The notes beneath the pieces are model-generated. The model searched no databases and had not been told where the DNA came from. It saw only the letters and a list, made by a program, of their open reading frames with translations. This document shows, piece by piece, positions 23,099 through 31,768 of a stretch of DNA of 64,000 nt (position 1 is its first letter; every line of letters starts with the position of its first letter). The position numbers and the translations under genes were made by a program. The stretch is from Solibacteraceae bacterium (GTDB lineage Bacteria > Acidobacteriota > Terriglobia > Bryobacterales > Bryobacteraceae): assembly GCA_021324015.1 (NCBI GenBank), contig JAJPJX010000079.1, positions 1 through 64,000 on the forward strand. The letters are read 5' to 3'.

Positions 23099-24223
23099 AT
23101 GCCCAAGCCAGACCGCCGCCGAATTTTGCAGTACCTGGCAACGTTAGGAGCAGGCGCTGCCGGGCCCGCCTGCGAGGCGGCCGCGGCCGCTCCCGCCAGC
23201 GCCGTCGGGATGCGCATCAGCCGCTATGAGATCATCCACACGCAGGTCCCCTGGCACGAGCGCGTCCGGGAGATGGCCATCCTCAACTGGCGCCGCGAGA
23301 ACATGGACGTGCCGCACTCTCCCCACACCATCGTCAAGCTCTATACGGACGAAGGGCTGATGGGTATTGGCGAGGGCGGCAACGAGGCCGTGTTGCGCCG
23401 CATGGTGGGTCACTCTCCCTGGGAGTACTTTTTCAACGACGGCATCGGCGGCGCGCAGACGGCCATCTACGATCTGCTCGGGAAGGCTACCGGGCTTCCG
23501 GTTTGCCGGCTGATTTCGCCCAATCCGAAAAAGCGCATCATCCAGGCCTACTGGAGCCTCAGCTACCCGCCGGATATGATCGCGCGGGAGGCTAAGCGCG
23601 GCGCGGACCTGGGATACCGCGTGCACAAGGTGAAGATCCGGCCGTGGGAGGATCCGGTGGCGCAGGCCCACGCCATCTTCTCGGTGGTGCCCAGCGACTA
23701 CCGCGTGTGGGGAGACGCCAACCATTTCTGGGGATCCGTGGCGCGCACGCTGCACTTCGCGACCAAGCTGGCCGAGATTCCCGGATACTTCGGCCTCGAG
23801 TCGCCCCTGCGCAGCACCGAGGAGTACCGGCAACTCCGAGGCAAGGTGCCGTTGCGGCTGGCGGAGCACTGGGGGCTGGTGAACCCCATGCTGGTGGCGC
23901 GGGAAGGCCTGCTCGACGCCAACATCAGCGCCAGCCCCACGCTCGGGCGGACGATCTGCGGCCAAAATGCTTTCGCCCAGATGTACAACGTGCCGCTCTG
24001 GGACGAGAGCAGTTGCTGGTCGGGCATCGGCCTGGCCGTGCAGGCGCACCAGGCGGCGGCCTACCCCGGGATTGAATACACCATTAACGCGGCGGTGACG
24101 GCCGAGGATGACCTGGTGAAAGAGCCGTTCCCCATGAAGGACGGTTTCTACGACATCCCGCAGAAACCCGGCCTGGGCGTAACGCTGGACGACGATGCGG
24201 TTGAAAAATACCGGGTGCGTTGA
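23099..24223 (+). CDS. Exported enolase-superfamily (mandelate racemase-like) enzyme
   Basis: The 374-residue protein starts with DRRRILQYLATLGAGAAG, a Tat-like signal, followed by an enolase-superfamily capping domain and barrel. Visible active-site residues are the VHKVKIRP lysines (177/179), the metal ligands Asp206 (WGDANHF), Glu234 (GLESPL) and Glu256 (RLAEHW). Such enzymes dehydrate or epimerise sugar acids. It forms a tandem pair with the next gene ten bases later, of which it is a clear paralogue. Substrate unknown; neighbours point to plant-derived sugar acids. Confidence 0.8.
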   Translation: MPKPDRRRILQYLATLGAGAAGPACEAAAAAPASAVGMRISRYEIIHTQVPWHERVREMAILNWRRENMDVPHSPHTIVKLYTDEGLMGIGEGGNEAVLRRMVGHSPWEYFFNDGIGGAQTAIYDLLGKATGLPVCRLISPNPKKRIIQAYWSLSYPPDMIAREAKRGADLGYRVHKVKIRPWEDPVAQAHAIFSVVPSDYRVWGDANHFWGSVARTLHFATKLAEIPGYFGLESPLRSTEEYRQLRGKVPLRLAEHWGLVNPMLVAREGLLDANISASPTLGRTICGQNAFAQMYNVPLWDESSCWSGIGLAVQAHQAAAYPGIEYTINAAVTAEDDLVKEPFPMKDGFYDIPQKPGLGVTLDDDAVEKYRVR

Positions 24224-24233
24224 AGGAGGAGAT

Positions 24234-25373
24234 ATGAGGAAAACGGCAACTCGCCGCGACTGGATCGCCCGCTCGGCCGCCGCCGGACTGGGCCTGGGCC
24301 TCGCGCAGCCGGGTGTCGCTCCGGCCGCCGCGAACCGCGCGCTGAAAATCACGCGCACGGAAGCCTTCGGACTGCGCATCCCGTTCGCCGCGCGCGTGCG
24401 CGAAAACATGCTGGAGAATTACCAGCGCGAGAACATCGACCGGCCCGCGTATCTTCCCTGGATCGTCCGGATCACTACGGATGCCGGCCTGGTGGGGCTG
24501 GGAGAGTCCTCGCAGGATCCGCGCCCGCACCTGGCACGGATGGAGGGCCGCTCCGCCTGGGAGTTTCTCAACGATGGCGGGGTCGGTCCGGGCATCATGA
24601 TCGCCATCTACGACCTGGTGGCGCAGGCGGGCGGCGTGCCGATTTGCCGGCTGTTTTCCGCGGAGCCGCGCGAGATGGTCCAGCACACCTGGTGGAGCCA
24701 CTGCCTGCGACCCGCGCTGATGAAGGAGGAAGCCAGGCGCGGGGTCGAACTGGGCTACTCCGTGCACAAGATCAAGACGCGGCCCTACGAAGACCCCGTG
24801 GAACAGTTGGCGGCCATCACCGAGGTGGTGCCGCACGACTACCAGATCTACATGGATGCCAACGGCTCGTTCGAGTCCACCGGGAAGACGCTGGCGGTGG
24901 CGGAGGCGCTGCGCCGCTTCCACCAGGTCAAGGGCTTCGAGCAGCCGATTGCTCACGAGGACATCGTGGGTTACCGGGAGATCCGCAAGCACCTGCCGAT
25001 TCGCCTGGCGGTGCATTACGAGGCGGTGGATACCCGCAGCTTTATGACCGAGTCGCTGTGCGACGCCTTCGTGGTCGAGGACTGGAAGTGGGGGCCGGCT
25101 CTTACCGAGAAGTCGGAACTGTGCAAACTCACCGGCCAGAAGCTGTGGGTCGAAAACGGCCTGTTCAGCGGCATCTCGCAGGTCTTCCAGGCGCACCAGT
25201 GCGCCGCCTTGCCCAACGTGGAGTTCATCATCAGCCTAACGCACGTGGCCGAAGATGACATCGTGGTGGAACCCTTCCGGGTGGAGAAGGGGGGCTACTA
25301 CAAAATCCCCCAAAAGCCGGGGCTCGGAGTCACGCTGGACGAAGCGGCCTTACAGAAATATCGCGTCGCCTGA
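24234..25373 (+). CDS. Exported enolase-superfamily paralogue, altered metal site
   Basis: The 379-residue protein starts MRKTATRRDWIARSAAAGLG, a Tat-like signal, and aligns with the preceding protein over its length. Lys179/Lys181, Asp208 and Glu236 are conserved, but the third metal ligand Glu of the paralogue is Val260 here (RLAVHYE), with Glu263 as a possible substitute. It may have a changed activity or a structural role in a heteromer. Strong ribosome site AAGGAGGA precedes the ATG. The C-terminal IPQKPGLGVTLD motif is shared by both. Confidence 0.78.
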   Translation: MRKTATRRDWIARSAAAGLGLGLAQPGVAPAAANRALKITRTEAFGLRIPFAARVRENMLENYQRENIDRPAYLPWIVRITTDAGLVGLGESSQDPRPHLARMEGRSAWEFLNDGGVGPGIMIAIYDLVAQAGGVPICRLFSAEPREMVQHTWWSHCLRPALMKEEARRGVELGYSVHKIKTRPYEDPVEQLAAITEVVPHDYQIYMDANGSFESTGKTLAVAEALRRFHQVKGFEQPIAHEDIVGYREIRKHLPIRLAVHYEAVDTRSFMTESLCDAFVVEDWKWGPALTEKSELCKLTGQKLWVENGLFSGISQVFQAHQCAALPNVEFIISLTHVAEDDIVVEPFRVEKGGYYKIPQKPGLGVTLDEAALQKYRVA

Positions 25374-25456
25374 ATTTCGCCGTAATATCACCGCCAGGCG
25401 GGCCAAGGCCAATAACGGATAATCGAGTTAGAATACCTGTTGTCAGGAGGTTGGCC

Positions 25457-27715
25457 GTGCCCGTACTGAGCACTCGATACAATCTGCTGGAACAAGCAGC
25501 CTTAGAAGCGCTCCGCTCGGCGGAACCGGATCGGTTTCAGTACCGGCCCGAAGGCGGCGCGCATTTGAACTTGAGAGGCTTGCCGCTCGAACCGCTGGCG
25601 GGAATCGACGAGGAAAAGATCGCGGCGCTGTGCCGGATCGTGCGCGGCCTGGCGTTTGCGGCCGTGGATGGCGCGCAATCCGGGCACCCCGGCGGATCTT
25701 CGTCCAAGGCGGAAATAGTGCTCACGCTGCTGGCCAGCGGCGTGCTGGCATTCGATGCGCTGCACCCCAAGCTTCCGGGCAGAGACCGAGTGGTGTGGTC
25801 CGCGGGGCACTGCACGCCGCTGTTCCACGCGCTGCTCGCCCTGGTGTTCGAGACGCTGCGGCGGAAAGGCATTTCGCTCGACAGCGCGGCCGCGAGCGCC
25901 GCCGTGTATCCGGAGGAACTGGCGCGGTTTCGTAGATTCGGCGGTCCCAGCGGGCACGTGGAATCCTCCTATGCGCTGGCGGACACCTCGACGGGTTCTT
26001 CCGGCCATGGCTTCTCGGCGGCGCTCGGGTTTGCCGCGCTGCACCAGTCCTGCGGGCTCGATACCAAGGTGTTCGTCATCGCCGGGGATGCCGAGACCGA
26101 GGAAGGCATGAGCTATGAGGCTCGCAACCTGGCCGCCAATCTAGGGATGCACAACCTGCTGGTCACGCTGGATTACAACGGCTTCGGCATTGACGGTCCC
26201 ATCTCCGACGTGCTGCCCTCGCCGTATCTCCGCCACTGGTTCGCCGCCGGCTGGAACCTTATCGAGGCCGAGGGACACGACATCCGCGAACTGGCGTACG
26301 CCTACCGCCTGGCGGCGACGGCTTTCGCGGGCAGGCTGCCCACGGTGGTCATCTGCCATACCACGAAAGGCAAGCACTACGGGAGGCTGGAGGGCACGGC
26401 GGATTCGCACGGAACGCCTCTTTCGCACCAGGAATATGTGGCGGCCATGCGCGAGCTTGGTTTTGACATCCCGGGCAGGGAAGGCGATGCCGGCGCCGAT
26501 ATCCGTACCGTGACCGACGCCTTGGGCGAAGCCGAGAGCGATTACCTGCTGGCCCGCTTGCAGTGCGCCGCCGCGCGGATCGCACCGGAGCCGGAGCTTG
26601 TGGGCCACATGCAGAGCGCACTGGCCGGACGGGCGCTGGCCGATTACACGGCGCTGCAACGCCCCGACCAACTGCCCGCCGAGCTGCTCTTCCGCGAGGG
26701 GGATCTGGTTCCGACCCGGAAAGCCACGGAAGCCTGGTTCACCTGGGCCATGAAACGCACGGCGTTCTTCTATCTCGGCGCGGGCGACCTCATGAAATCG
26801 ATCCTCACCGGGAAAGCGGAGAACGTCTATGGCGTGATGAGCCGGGACAACCCGCTGGGGCGAGGCTTCCGTTTCGGGATCGCGGAGCAGAACATGGCCA
26901 TGATGTCCTGCGCCATGGCGCAGGACGTGCTGCCCGGCGGATTCCGGCCCATGACCGCATTCGCCACTTATGGCGTGTTCACCCCGATGATGGCCAACGC
27001 GGTGCGCATGACTTTGATCAACACCGACGTCCATCCGCAGGCCAGCGCCTTCTTCATCATGCTGGCGGCCCACGACGGGCCGGAGACCGGGGAAGACGGG
27101 CCTACACACCACGGTTTGTTCTGGATGTCGCTGTTCACCGCCTACCCGGGTATCCATGTTTATAAACCGCTGGATGCCAACGAGGCAGTCGAAATGTTGT
27201 TCCACGCGGCCAATCGCGGCGTGCCGGTGGTCTTCTCGGTGGTCCGCCCGCCCACTCCGGTGCTGCGGCGCGAAGGCGGAGTCCCTCCGGCCGGCGCGGC
27301 GATTCAGGGCGCATACGTCTTCAAGCCCTTCCGCGGGAATGGCAGGCAGAAACTGGTCCTGGCTATCAGCGGGGGCCAGGTGATGGCCAATGTTCTCGAA
27401 ATCGTTCCCGACCTGGAACGTATTGCCGATGTGAAGCTGGTGGCCGTCACCTCGCCGCAGCTTTACGAGGAGTTGCGGCAGCACGATCCCCGGAAGGCCA
27501 ACGAGATTCTCTCCGACGAGGAACGGCAGTACGTGGTCACCCTGCATAACGGCTGGCGGGGGTTCCTCTACCCGTTCCTCCTGCCCGCCGATTATCCGCG
27601 GCGCGCTTTCGGCATCGACCGCTTCTCCCGCTCCGGCAAGCCGCCCGAAATCTATGCGCGCGCCGGCTTCGATCCCGGCGGTTTGCGGGAACGTCTCCTG
27701 GCCTACCTGAGGTAG
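25457..27715 (+). CDS. Transketolase-family protein
   Basis: The 752-residue product has all three transketolase domains: thiamine diphosphate site (SAGHCTPLFHALL, GDAETEEGMSYEA then LDYN), HGTPL, the Pyr domain with GIAEQNMAMMSCAMA (catalytic Glu) and a C-terminal regulatory domain. It is longer than usual at the N-terminus (about 60 extra residues). It transfers two-carbon units between sugar phosphates. GTG at 25457 is preferred because AGGAGG lies six bases before it. It precedes a racemase-like gene and an MFS permease in the same direction and faces the RuBisCO-like operon. Confidence 0.85.
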   Translation: MPVLSTRYNLLEQAALEALRSAEPDRFQYRPEGGAHLNLRGLPLEPLAGIDEEKIAALCRIVRGLAFAAVDGAQSGHPGGSSSKAEIVLTLLASGVLAFDALHPKLPGRDRVVWSAGHCTPLFHALLALVFETLRRKGISLDSAAASAAVYPEELARFRRFGGPSGHVESSYALADTSTGSSGHGFSAALGFAALHQSCGLDTKVFVIAGDAETEEGMSYEARNLAANLGMHNLLVTLDYNGFGIDGPISDVLPSPYLRHWFAAGWNLIEAEGHDIRELAYAYRLAATAFAGRLPTVVICHTTKGKHYGRLEGTADSHGTPLSHQEYVAAMRELGFDIPGREGDAGADIRTVTDALGEAESDYLLARLQCAAARIAPEPELVGHMQSALAGRALADYTALQRPDQLPAELLFREGDLVPTRKATEAWFTWAMKRTAFFYLGAGDLMKSILTGKAENVYGVMSRDNPLGRGFRFGIAEQNMAMMSCAMAQDVLPGGFRPMTAFATYGVFTPMMANAVRMTLINTDVHPQASAFFIMLAAHDGPETGEDGPTHHGLFWMSLFTAYPGIHVYKPLDANEAVEMLFHAANRGVPVVFSVVRPPTPVLRREGGVPPAGAAIQGAYVFKPFRGNGRQKLVLAISGGQVMANVLEIVPDLERIADVKLVAVTSPQLYEELRQHDPRKANEILSDEERQYVVTLHNGWRGFLYPFLLPADYPRRAFGIDRFSRSGKPPEIYARAGFDPGGLRERLLAYLR

Positions 27716-27761
27716 GTGGATCTGCTATCATCCTGAGCGGCGCACTCCGCAAAGGGTTGGC

Positions 27762-28439
27762 ATGGCATCCACATTCGCACTCATCCACACAGGCTCCCTC
27801 CTGATCCCTGTTTTCGCCCAACTGGCGAAAGAGAACCTGCCCGGCATCGACGTGTTTCACATGCTGGACGAATCCCTGATCCGCAATACGATCGCGGCAG
27901 GAGAGCTGACCAAAACGACGGTGCGGCGGCTCGTGGGGATGATCGCGTCGGCGCGCGAGGCCGGTGCGGACGCGGTGATGGTCACCTGCTCTTCCATCGG
28001 GGAAGGCACGGCGGAGGCCCGGCGGCTGTTCGATTTCCCAATCCTGCGCGTGGATGAACCGCTGGCGGAGGCCGCCGTCGGGATGGGAAAACGCATCGGG
28101 GTGGCGGCGACCCTGCGAACCACGCTCGAGCCCACCATCAGACTGCTGCGCGATACCGCCGAGCGGGCCGGCAAAAAGGTGGAGATCGTGCCGAAGTTGA
28201 GCGAGGGGGCCTTCGAATGCCTGCTTGCCGGCGACCCGCAGCGGCACGATCGCATGCTGGCCGGCTCGCTGGCGGAACTTCGGAAGGAAGTGGACGTGAT
28301 CGTGCTGGCGCAGGCCTCCATGGCGCGCATTGCGGCACAGTTCAGTGGCTCCGAAGGTCCGCCCATGCTCTCCAGCCCGGAACTCGCCATCCGGCGGGCG
28401 CGCGAGGTGTTGGTTTCTCAGACCGCTGCGGCGCGATAA
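27762..28439 (+). CDS. Asp/Glu/hydantoin racemase family protein
   Basis: The 225-residue product shows the two-domain racemase pattern with one catalytic cysteine visible in VMVTCSSIGEG and a second-half site at VLAQASMARI where the usual Cys is replaced by Ala/Ser. Loss of one cysteine suggests a decarboxylase- or isomerase-like reaction rather than racemisation, as in arylmalonate decarboxylase or maleate isomerase relatives. It lies between transketolase and the MFS permease, 11 bases from the latter. Confidence 0.7.
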   Translation: MASTFALIHTGSLLIPVFAQLAKENLPGIDVFHMLDESLIRNTIAAGELTKTTVRRLVGMIASAREAGADAVMVTCSSIGEGTAEARRLFDFPILRVDEPLAEAAVGMGKRIGVAATLRTTLEPTIRLLRDTAERAGKKVEIVPKLSEGAFECLLAGDPQRHDRMLAGSLAELRKEVDVIVLAQASMARIAAQFSGSEGPPMLSSPELAIRRAREVLVSQTAAAR

Positions 28440-28450
28440 AAGAGGCCCGA

Positions 28451-29671
28451 TTGCGGCAGCAGCGGCCCATTCTCCTTCTACTCCTCGCGCTGGCGATCCT
28501 GACGTTTCTGGATCGCATCGCCATCGCCGTGGCGGGGCCGCGCATCCAGCAGGAGCTCGGCATCTCGCCGGAGCGGTGGGGTTGGGTGCTGGGCGCTTTC
28601 GTGCTGGCATACGGCATCTTCGAGATCCCCACGGGCGCGATGGGGGACCGCGTAGGACAGCGGCGTGTGCTCACGCGCATTGTCGTCTGGTGGTCCGCGT
28701 TCACCGGTCTCACCGGGGCGGCCACCGGCTTCCCCAGCCTGCTGATCACGCGCTTTCTGTTCGGCGTGGGAGAGGCCGGCGCCTATCCGAACATTTCCGG
28801 CGTGATCGCGCGCTGGTTTGCAGTCCACGAACGGGCGCGCACGCAGGGCTTCATCTGGGCGGCCAGCCGGCTGGGAGGCGCGCTCTCCCCGCTGCTGGTT
28901 GTGCCGCTGCAAGCGGCGCTGGGATGGCGGCTGACGTTCGCTCTGCTGGGCACGATGGGTGTCTTGTGGGTCCTGTGCTGGAGACGTTGGTATCGCGACC
29001 TCCCCGCGGGCGGCGAGCCGCACGCCAATACGCACACCGGGGTCCCCTGGGGTGAACTGCTCCGGCAGAGGCAGTTGTGGCTCATTTTCATCATGTACTG
29101 GTGCTATTCCTGGGGCTCGTGGTTCTACTTTGGCTGGTTCCCGACATACCTGGTCAAGGCGGCGGGCTTCAGCGAGGCCCAGATGGGCATCTTTTCGGCT
29201 CTGCCGTTTCTGCTCGGCGCCACGGGCAATGTCGTGGGAGGCCTCCTCAGCGACCGGCTGTCGATGCGGTTCGGTTTGAAGGCGGGGCGCCGCCTGGTGG
29301 GTTGCACCAGCCTGGCTGCGTCCGCGCTGCTGATGGTGGCCATGTCGCTCACACGCAACAAGTCGGCCATCGTCGTGCTTTCGTCATTGGGTTTCGGCAT
29401 CGCGGACCTGATGCTGCCGGCCGCGTGGGCCCTGTGCCTCGACGTCGGACACCGCTACGCCGGCGTGGTTACGGGAACGATGAATACGGCCGGCCAGTTC
29501 GGCGGATTCGTGTGCTCGGTGCTGTTCGGCTACATCGTCGCCGCCACCGGCAGCTACCAGGCGCCTCTGTGGCTGATCGCGGCCATGGTGATGCTCAGCG
29601 CGTTTCTGTTCACGCGCATCGATCCCACCCGGCCGCTCGTGGCCGAGCCCGTTACGCTGGCGGCTTCGTGA
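28451..29671 (+). CDS. MFS permease, anion:cation symporter type
   Basis: The 406-residue product has 12 predicted membrane helices and the MFS motif A-like GAMGDRVGQRRVLT plus the ACS-type signature GVGEAGAYPNISGVIARWF and YWCYSWGSWFYFGWFPTYL. This subfamily imports organic anions such as hexuronates, galactonate and other sugar acids. TTG start chosen: AGAGG lies five bases upstream and it follows the racemase stop by 11 bases. Its 3' end overlaps the convergent oxidoisomerase gene by 20 bases. Confidence 0.8.
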   Translation: MRQQRPILLLLLALAILTFLDRIAIAVAGPRIQQELGISPERWGWVLGAFVLAYGIFEIPTGAMGDRVGQRRVLTRIVVWWSAFTGLTGAATGFPSLLITRFLFGVGEAGAYPNISGVIARWFAVHERARTQGFIWAASRLGGALSPLLVVPLQAALGWRLTFALLGTMGVLWVLCWRRWYRDLPAGGEPHANTHTGVPWGELLRQRQLWLIFIMYWCYSWGSWFYFGWFPTYLVKAAGFSEAQMGIFSALPFLLGATGNVVGGLLSDRLSMRFGLKAGRRLVGCTSLAASALLMVAMSLTRNKSAIVVLSSLGFGIADLMLPAAWALCLDVGHRYAGVVTGTMNTAGQFGGFVCSVLFGYIVAATGSYQAPLWLIAAMVMLSAFLFTRIDPTRPLVAEPVTLAAS

Positions 29672-30491
29672 TGTTGCGGATGCTCTGCATCATGGCCTCG
29701 CGGTCGAAGACTTTCTTCCAGTCCGGCCGGAACAGGTCATGCTTGGCCTCTTCGATGGCCTTGAGGGCCCCATCGGAGAAGGTGGCCCCTTCGAAGAGCT
29801 GGAACACAATTCCCAATTCCACCTTGAGGTGACCCAGCAGGAAATCGCGCGCCGCGGCTTCCGGAACCCCGCGCTTTACGGCCTCATCCATGGCCTCGCG
29901 CACGATCGTCAGGCAGGTGCCGAGCACGGTCTCCGAAAGCACGGGTTCGAGGATAGCCATGTGTTCGGCGCTGCAACGATGCGCGTTTAAGACCGGAGCG
30001 TAAATGGCGCGCGCCACGGCTTCGCCCAGGGCGTATTTTTCTTCCGGCCCCTGCATGAGACAGCAGACGATGTTCTGCCGCGCGCGGACCCCACCGAAAA
30101 AGTCGAGTTGGGCCTCGGGCTCCGTCTCGCCGCCGAATACGGAGGGATGGCACGGGTGGGTCACGAAATAGACCAGGTCTTCGCGCCGCGGAAGTTCGCC
30201 CGCGAGCGGGGCGGCGATATCCAGCGCCACCAGCATCGTGCCGGAGCGCAAATGCGGATCGAGGCGCTTCACGACCTGGCCTATGCGGTTGTCCGGCAGC
30301 GCCAGGATGACCACATCGCTGTACGGCAGCGCTTCTTCGGCGGTCACCGGCGAGATGCCGCGCTGGCGCAGGGCCGCGATCCCCCGCCCGCCGGTTTCCA
30401 CGTGCCGGACCGCAAATTCGGTCTTGCGCAGGTTGTCCGTAATCCGGCAGCCCATTTTGCCGCCAGCTCCCATGAGAGTAATCGTCGTCAT
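29652..30491 (-). CDS. Phosphogluconate-dehydrogenase-like oxidoisomerase (ApnO-like)
   Basis: The 279-residue product has an N-terminal NAD(P)-binding Rossmann motif (LMGAGGKMGCRITDNL) and a C-terminal helical domain of the PGDH_C type (GHLKVELGIVFQLFEGATFSDGA). D-apionate oxidoisomerase (ApnO) of the D-apiose pathway belongs to this family and converts D-apionate to 3-oxo-isoapionate. The gene overlaps the DUF1537 kinase stop by four bases and is the last gene of the RuBisCO-like operon, which fits ApnO well. Assignment is by family and context. Confidence 0.75.
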   Translation of the reverse strand: MTTITLMGAGGKMGCRITDNLRKTEFAVRHVETGGRGIAALRQRGISPVTAEEALPYSDVVILALPDNRIGQVVKRLDPHLRSGTMLVALDIAAPLAGELPRREDLVYFVTHPCHPSVFGGETEPEAQLDFFGGVRARQNIVCCLMQGPEEKYALGEAVARAIYAPVLNAHRCSAEHMAILEPVLSETVLGTCLTIVREAMDEAVKRGVPEAAARDFLLGHLKVELGIVFQLFEGATFSDGALKAIEEAKHDLFRPDWKKVFDREAMMQSIRNITKPPA

Positions 30492-31768
30492 CGTTTTCCT
30501 CGTAGCACCCGATCGAAAAAGTCTTCCGCGCCCACCTGGCCGCCTTTCAGCACCAGTTCCAGCCCGTCCATGGCCGCATCCGCGCTGTGCGCGCGGCACA
30601 GGGGCGCACCCGGCGCCAGTTGCGCCGCGAAAGTCAGCGCCTGAATCCCAAGCTGCCGCACGGCATGGCTGGAGGTGTCGCCGCCGGCCACCGCCGCCCG
30701 CCGCACTCCCGAGCGCCGCAGCATGTCGCGCAGGAGGATCCCGGCGCACCGCCCGAGATCGGGGCCGCGCAGCGATCCGGCGCAATCCCGCGGGCCGAGC
30801 GCGGTGTACATAACCACACTGCGCCCGGCGCTCAAAGCCGCGAGGGCGCTGCGCAGCACCTGTTCGGTATCCTCGGGCGTGATCCGGATGGCGTGGAAGC
30901 CGTCCGCCATCGCGTGGCGGATCTGCCCTTCCGTGGCCGGCGAGCAACTGCCGGAGATCGCTACCAGGCGATCCACGGGCTGCAACTCGCCTGGGGTGGG
31001 TTCCGGCGGAATGAGCCCCGCCGAACGCCAGTAGCGGATCAGCGCGTGCGTCAGACCGGAGCTTCCGACGGCAAACGTTTGCGGCGCCGGAGGGCGTGTC
31101 CACAACAGGCGTCCCGCCGCCAGCAGCGACCTCTCGTCCAGGCCGTCGAAGAGCACCGCGCCGGGTTTCCGCGCCGCGATTTCTTCCAGGCGCGCCTCCG
31201 CATCGTCCGCGTGCAACGCCAGGATATCGAGCGATGCAATGGCGCGCTCCGTCTGCCGCGCCAGGTGCAGGCGCAGGTCGCTCTCATCCATGGGGGTGAC
31301 GGGATGTTGCCGCATCGTGGGGTGCCGGTCGATGCGGTGAATCGCGCCATCGCCTGCCGCGAACAGGTTCCCGAACAACACATACCGTTTCAGGTGCGGC
31401 GCGGCCACCACGATGGGCACGTAGGAATTGCCAAAGATCTCCTGCCCGATCTCGAGAGCACGCCCAATGCTGCCGTGCCGGGGCGAACTGTCGAAGGTGG
31501 AGCACACCTTGTACTGGCAGAGGGGCGCGCCCAGCTTCCGCAGCGTGCGAAATACCGGCGGCAGGTGTTCGGACATCCACTCGGGTCCGCGGCTGCGGCT
31601 TTCTCCGGCGATCCCCACGGCACGGCAATCGGCGAAGCGCGCGAGCAGGCCGTCATCCGGCGGATCGACGAACAGCACGCTGGGTACGGCATTGGCGGCC
31701 AGGGCCTCCAGAGCGTCGGTCGAGCCAGTGAAGTCGTCGCCGTAATAACAGAACAGCCGGCTGCTCAT
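30488..31768 (-). CDS. DUF1537 sugar-acid kinase (OiaK-like)
   Basis: The 426-residue protein has the two-domain DUF1537/four-carbon acid sugar kinase architecture: N-terminal YYGDDFTGSTDALEAL, mid LFDGLDERSLLAAG, and the C-terminal nucleotide-binding part with LVAISGSCSPAT and VAGGDTSSHAVRQLGI. Members phosphorylate D-threonate, 4-hydroxy-threonate, or 3-oxo-isoapionate (OiaK). It overlaps the RuBisCO-like gene stop (ATGA) and the ApnO-like start, indicating a coupled three-gene operon. OiaK is the best-fitting role. Confidence 0.82.
   Translation of the reverse strand: MSSRLFCYYGDDFTGSTDALEALAANAVPSVLFVDPPDDGLLARFADCRAVGIAGESRSRGPEWMSEHLPPVFRTLRKLGAPLCQYKVCSTFDSSPRHGSIGRALEIGQEIFGNSYVPIVVAAPHLKRYVLFGNLFAAGDGAIHRIDRHPTMRQHPVTPMDESDLRLHLARQTERAIASLDILALHADDAEARLEEIAARKPGAVLFDGLDERSLLAAGRLLWTRPPAPQTFAVGSSGLTHALIRYWRSAGLIPPEPTPGELQPVDRLVAISGSCSPATEGQIRHAMADGFHAIRITPEDTEQVLRSALAALSAGRSVVMYTALGPRDCAGSLRGPDLGRCAGILLRDMLRRSGVRRAAVAGGDTSSHAVRQLGIQALTFAAQLAPGAPLCRAHSADAAMDGLELVLKGGQVGAEDFFDRVLRGKR

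Noticed and set aside
26141..27547. 468-codon minus-strand frame opposite the transketolase
   Set aside because: Composition rich in Arg, Gly, His and Val without motifs; shadow of the transketolase gene.
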